64,000 bases of DNA, taken from the NCBI GenBank assembly GCA_009774625.1, contig VSOB01000002.1, positions 28,147 through 92,146 of the forward strand, in the 5' to 3' direction. Origin of the DNA: Lachnospiraceae bacterium (GTDB lineage: Bacteria; Bacillota; Clostridia; Lachnospirales; Lachnospiraceae). Shown one piece after another: positions 61,501 to 64,000 of the stretch. The position numbers and the translations under genes were made by a program. The notes under the pieces are model-generated. The model was not told the origin of the DNA. It did not search any database and was given only the letters and a program-made list of their open reading frames with translations. The stretch's first letter is position 1, and every line of letters starts with the position of its first letter.

Positions 61501-62659
61501 GAAGCCGTTTTGTTTCTTTCCAGAATGCCTTGTACGCTTCTTTTTTAGCGCCTCTGTTCCGTCGTATTTTCTCTTTTCCGGAGTTGACCGATCCCACATA
61601 TCCACTGTAATTATGATCTGTCATCGTCCTGAAATATGCATCATATTCATCCTTACAATATTTTTTCATAACATGCCGGAGTTTTTTCAGATCTTCTTTA
61701 TGCTTCTCATAAGTCTCCACCCTGGCCTGTGAGAGATATGTGTGTCCTTTCAGTATATGGGCAAGCAGTCCTTTATCATGAATCCGCTTTGCTGCCTCTA
61801 TCATATCCATATAACCTTCCGGCAGACAATCGCCCAGAGCTTCCATTTCTTCCTCACAGGAACTGCTCCGGAAAGATAACTGCTTTTTTCTATATGCATC
61901 GGCCGCAATTTCCTGGCCGAATATCAATGCCGGTTTTCCTGACATTCCGCAAAACAGCTTAATCATCTCATACTCTGCCTTATTCTGATTTCTGACAATG
62001 CCCAGGCATGCAGCCAGCTTCTCTGCTTTTTCACTTCTGGAAAACAGTCTGCTTCCCAATATTTCTTCCGTCAGTGTCCAATCTGCAGTTTGAGGAAAAT
62101 GAAGTTCTGACTCTTCCGGCAATGTTTCATAAAATTCCCGAAACAAATCAGCCATATTTTTATCATGCTCTTCCCACTCCAGATACTCGTTCAGAAAATG
62201 CCCTCTGTGTTTAAACAGATTCAGCACGGCCAAATACACCAGCCTCACATCAAAAGGCGCATCCGATTCCAACAATTCTTTTCTTAAATGAAACACTGTG
62301 GGAAATGTTTCATAATACTCCCGGTCTGTAAACTCCCGGTCTGCAAAAACAGCAAATCTGTTTCCTGTCTTTTTATCTTCTTTATGATATTTACTTTCTT
62401 CCAGCCTCTGATAAAAACCTGTATCCACTTTATCAATTTCATCCGCAAAATAGGATTTCAATAATCCGATTCTTGCCGTTTCGCGGGCTCTGCGCCTTCT
62501 TGCCGTCCGATTACTCCGCCTCTCCTGCGCGGATTTTGCCTCATCAAAGAGCCGTACACCCCACAAATCCTTTCCCCTTTTTCGAATCAAACGATAATTC
62601 GTATCTGTCAGAGCCCATCCCACAGAGGATGTCCCCAGGTCAATTCCTCCATAATACAT
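58592..62659 (-). CDS. cas9: CRISPR-associated endonuclease Cas9 (type II-A)
   Basis: 1355 residues. RuvC-I is GIDLGTSSVGWALTD (Asp 7). The arginine-rich bridge helix follows (AQERRSNRTARRRRARETAR). RuvC-II is FVEMPRGEGEKGK (Glu about 782), HNH is YDIDHIYPRHFLKDDSLENN (His about 863) and RuvC-III is VNDFHHAHDAYLNIVVGN (about 997). All nuclease residues are present, and size and order match active II-A Cas9. AAAGGAG precedes the ATG. The PAM-interacting C-terminal region cannot be interpreted by reading. It is encoded divergently from the tracrRNA. Confidence 0.98.
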   Translation of the reverse strand: MYYGGIDLGTSSVGWALTDTNYRLIRKRGKDLWGVRLFDEAKSAQERRSNRTARRRRARETARIGLLKSYFADEIDKVDTGFYQRLEESKYHKEDKKTGNRFAVFADREFTDREYYETFPTVFHLRKELLESDAPFDVRLVYLAVLNLFKHRGHFLNEYLEWEEHDKNMADLFREFYETLPEESELHFPQTADWTLTEEILGSRLFSRSEKAEKLAACLGIVRNQNKAEYEMIKLFCGMSGKPALIFGQEIAADAYRKKQLSFRSSSCEEEMEALGDCLPEGYMDMIEAAKRIHDKGLLAHILKGHTYLSQARVETYEKHKEDLKKLRHVMKKYCKDEYDAYFRTMTDHNYSGYVGSVNSGKEKIRRNRGAKKEAYKAFWKETKRLLNLMPQEDQEVFYLKQELEKETLLPKQRTFENGVIPNQVHLAELKKILSNAEKYLPFLREKDENGLTVTERICKLFAFRIPYYVGPLSVKGGEGRNWIQRKETGRVLPWNMEEKIDMAKTREAFILKMVRQCTYMKGKYVLPKNSLRYEAFMVLNELNNVKIRGEKLDVGLKQKIYRELFLTGKKVTGKKLFQYLCVNGILSPDEQEAVTGIDETFHQSLTSYGRFRSILGDEIENREMQKMAEQIIFWGTVYSNDKKMSGELMREAYGELSEKQYLTESQIRRISGFKWKDWGRLSKDFLELQGCSRKDGVKRSLIRALWETDCNLMELLGAEFTFRDSLTGQIQEQEKLLGEFCYHDLEDSYLSAPVRRMVWQTILIWKELCQLMGEAPARLFVEMPRGEGEKGKRTVSRKKRLEELYQACKADSRNWLKEIQDLSEDDLRSRKLYLYYTQRGRCMYTGHPISLEDLLLGNRYDIDHIYPRHFLKDDSLENNLVLVEKESNGHKSDTFPIEASVRRDRQGLWKSLKDGGFISQEKYKRLTRSWDFTDEELAGFISRQIVETGQATKYITGLLDRLLPETEIVFVKAGNVSAFRHQTELLKSRLVNDFHHAHDAYLNIVVGNVYYTKFTQNPANFIRAYRRDQKGNAYHMDKLFWYDVVRNGAVAWKAGQAGTIGTVRAMMARNTPLLTKRVYEAHGGIAEQTIYSAGEAKERGYIPVKSGDERLRDVTKYGGFSSVSGAYYFLVEHEKKGKRVRTLEQMPIYLKTSLEKDEEAWKNYCIETLGLVSPEIRWKKIRMRSLVKRNGYLMNLAGRTGRQIYAENAVSLCLSQKWVNYIKGLENFKESGKEEDRRENKEKRITKEKNELLYQELVIKHRDTIYRRKPNPIWTKLIEKQAVFAELSVREQVNVLLELLKVTQCQNLSMDAKEIGVKASPDKIGIEVTAQEEFLLIDQSVTGIYSCTIDLKTI

Positions 62660-62685
62660 AAATACTGTTCTCCTTTGGTATCTTC

Positions 62686-62714
62686 TTGACTTCTTTTCTT
62701 TATCATGCTATACT
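62686..62714 (+). promoter_or_regulatory. tracrRNA promoter
   Basis: TTGACT (62686-62691), 17 bases, TATACT (62709-62714), with TG one base before the -10 box. It predicts a start near 62721, exactly where the anti-repeat begins. The cas9 promoter on the other strand must overlap this segment; a candidate is TTGTAA (62728-62723), 17 bases, TGATAA. Confidence 0.8.
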
Positions 62715-62720
62715 TTTTTC

Positions 62721-62820
62721 ACTTACAAGGTGAGTGCAAATAAGGATTTTTCCGAAATCGCTCATTTACATGAGTCCGCATGGTGCGGTAAAAGGGCTTG
62801 TTTACAAGCCCTTTTCTTTT
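62721..62820 (+). ncRNA. tracrRNA
   Basis: ACTTACAAGGT (62721-62731) is a perfect 11-base complement of repeat positions 9-19. After a GAGU bulge, GCAAAT (62735-62740) pairs with the 5' GTTTG of the crRNA repeat, giving the usual lower stem. AAGG, then GGATTTTTCC (62744-62753) resembles the nexus hairpin. CTCA/TGAG (62761-62774) and CCGCA/TGCGG (62776-62788) are further hairpins. A 12-bp stem, AAAAGGGCTTGT with ACAAGCCCTTTT (62790-62815), ends it as a terminator. Length is about 95-100 nt. Confidence 0.92.
62790..62820. terminator. terminator of tracrRNA, also placed to stop the convergent oxidoreductase gene
   Basis: AAAAGGGCTTGT and ACAAGCCCTTTT form a near-perfect stem with a two-base loop. 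A/T runs on both sides make it bidirectional, and the Gfo/Idh stop codon is 4 bases beyond it. Confidence 0.88.
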
Positions 62821-62824
62821 TCCC

Positions 62825-63796
62825 TCATATCTCGCAGGGATACCGCATTCCCCACTGTCTGCGTATCTCATCCATCAGCTTCATCACGCGCAGCGTTTCG
62901 CTGTGAGGCATCTCTTCGCATTCCACCGCCCCGCTTTCCAGCGCCTTCTGACAGGAGATCACTTCATATTCATACCCATTGATCTGCTCCGGCACACTGT
63001 AACGGGCAGTCATCTTCCGGTCCAGATCAAAGACGCGGATCTCTTCACAGTTATTGATGTTCTGTACCTCTATGTAGCCCTTATCTCCAAAGATCACACC
63101 CTGTCTGTCAGTCTGGGCCAGCATATTGCTGTGCAGCACCGCCACCCGTCCGTCCCGGAAAGTCAGCGTGATGCTGTTGATCCAGTCCACACCCGCAGGC
63201 GACATTACCGCCGCAGAGGTAATCCGTTCCACTTCCTCATGAAATACCATCAGCGCAAAATTGATCGGATACACACCCAAGTCAAGCAGTGCCCCTCCCG
63301 CCAGCTCCGGCTTCTGCATCCGCTCAATATGGGGCAGGACATAACCCAGATTGGCCGTCAGAGAAGTGACTTTGCCGATCACACCACTTTCCACCACCTC
63401 ATCGATCATCTTCCGGCTGGGCATATACCGGGTCCAGATGGCTTCCGTCAGAAGAAGGCCCCGTTCCTTTGCCAGATCCATCAGCTCCTGTGCCTGACTG
63501 GCATTGACCGTAAAAGCCTTTTCCACCAGTACATGCTTCCCATGTAGCAGACACATCCTGGCATGTTCATAATGATGCGAATGTGGAGAGGCCACATAAA
63601 CCAGCTCCACCTGCGGGTCACACAACATTTTCTCATAAGAACCATAGGCCCGTGCAAATCCCCACCGGTCGGCAAACGCCTGTGCCCGTCCATAGTCTCT
63701 GGATGCCACCGCATACTTTCTGACACCATCGATTCCCGATACTGCCTCTGCCATACACCCTGCAATATTCCCTGCCGCCAAAATTGCAAAATTCAT
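62825..63796 (-). CDS. Gfo/Idh/MocA-family NAD(P)-dependent oxidoreductase
   Basis: 323 residues from the ATG at 63796 (GGGAGGAAGG upstream), giving MNFAILAAGNIAGCMAEAV with the Rossmann glycine pattern; a longer open frame upstream is not credible. VYVASPHSHHYEHA and VLVEKAFTVNASQAQELMD (the EKP-like Lys motif, here EKA), then LLTEAIWTRYMPS and GGALLDLGVYPINFALMVF (catalytic Asp/Tyr region) are family marks. It probably oxidises a sugar or inositol-like substrate. It is not part of the CRISPR locus but converges on it. Confidence 0.9.
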   Translation of the reverse strand: MNFAILAAGNIAGCMAEAVSGIDGVRKYAVASRDYGRAQAFADRWGFARAYGSYEKMLCDPQVELVYVASPHSHHYEHARMCLLHGKHVLVEKAFTVNASQAQELMDLAKERGLLLTEAIWTRYMPSRKMIDEVVESGVIGKVTSLTANLGYVLPHIERMQKPELAGGALLDLGVYPINFALMVFHEEVERITSAAVMSPAGVDWINSITLTFRDGRVAVLHSNMLAQTDRQGVIFGDKGYIEVQNINNCEEIRVFDLDRKMTARYSVPEQINGYEYEVISCQKALESGAVECEEMPHSETLRVMKLMDEIRRQWGMRYPCEI

Positions 63797-64000
63797 ATTC
63801 CTTCCTCCCATCCATTTGCTATATTTTCCAGTATACCATCTCCCCTGCACCTTTGCCACTGCTGCCGCAGAAGAACCTGGACAAACCCATGCACCAGTTC
63901 CCTGCTTGGGCATTTATGCCCATACCGCCCGACAGCAAGACGGCGCTATTCACCAGGCGATGGGGAATGCCGCGTCTTATATCAGGGCCAAAAAAGCCGT

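Noticed and set aside
63797..64000. Open frame running off the right edge on the plus strand
   Set aside because: A frame stays open from about 63820 to the end and reads plausibly, but no start codon with a ribosome site is visible and the minus strand is open too, so no gene can be supported.
1..64000. tRNA, rRNA or prophage genes
   Set aside because: No cloverleaf arms, rRNA core sequences or phage structural genes were recognised; this was judged by eye only.

Overview
The window looks like a chromosomal segment of a spore-forming, anaerobic Firmicute, most likely a Lachnospiraceae-type Clostridium relative. This rests on the gene families: a CotF-like coat protein, Lachnospiraceae-style PBP1A, LysA, PurA, BioY-BirA biotin control and an EF-G/Tet-like GTPase carrying a YacP domain. 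It also rests on strong GGAGG ribosome sites and TTGACA/TATAAT promoters. Most genes lie on the minus strand in short, tightly packed operons. No rRNA or tRNA gene was recognised.

Layout. 1-5.5 kb: the start of nagB, an orphan LytTR regulator, two HAD phosphatases (one yjjG-like, on +) and a bioY-bioD-bioA operon behind two BirA-type operators. 5.6-15.1 kb: purA, a divergent small membrane protein, yigZ-mgtE-xth, a class A penicillin-binding protein on +, and xpt-tetR. 15.2-22.1 kb: a MacB-like exporter operon with one ATPase, one permease and three successive membrane-fusion adaptors. 22.3-25.6 kb: a membrane/spermidine-synthase fusion, alkD and cysK. 25.8-27.7 kb: a class-M sirtuin gene behind an internally deleted macrodomain gene, with an Rrf2 regulator; three copies of the operator TTGTAA-N9-TTACAA link them. 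27.7-32.9 kb: DUF4173, XRE and DUF2975 membrane/regulator genes, lysA and a TrmB regulator. 32.9-40.7 kb: a Tet(M)-like GTPase fused to a YacP/Rae1-type NYN nuclease domain, a histidine phosphatase, a CotF-like protein, greA, an M14 peptidase and an amidase-deacetylase fusion. 40.9-49.5 kb: a two-component operon with two exported proteins of unknown function, a siroheme nitrite/sulfite reductase, an ABC exporter and an SH3b membrane protein. 49.7-54.2 kb: an EAL protein, a TtcA-like PP-loop enzyme and a chemoreceptor.

54.7-62.8 kb is an accessory island: an AT-rich XRE regulator, an IS3-family remnant and a complete type II-A CRISPR-Cas9 locus. The array has 12 identical 36-bp repeats and 11 spacers, followed by csn2, cas2, cas1, cas9 and a divergent tracrRNA. 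The tracrRNA has its own near-consensus promoter, anti-repeat, nexus-like hairpin and terminator. The array promoter appears to lie in the last codons of csn2, and a degenerate repeat-like sequence sits at the leader end. The window closes with a Gfo/Idh/MocA oxidoreductase.

The most rewarding places to look further are the CRISPR locus with its tracrRNA and leader, the Rrf2-sirtuin regulon with its broken macrodomain gene, the GTPase-NYN fusion and the triple-adaptor exporter. All functional calls come from reading motifs and context; no database search was possible.
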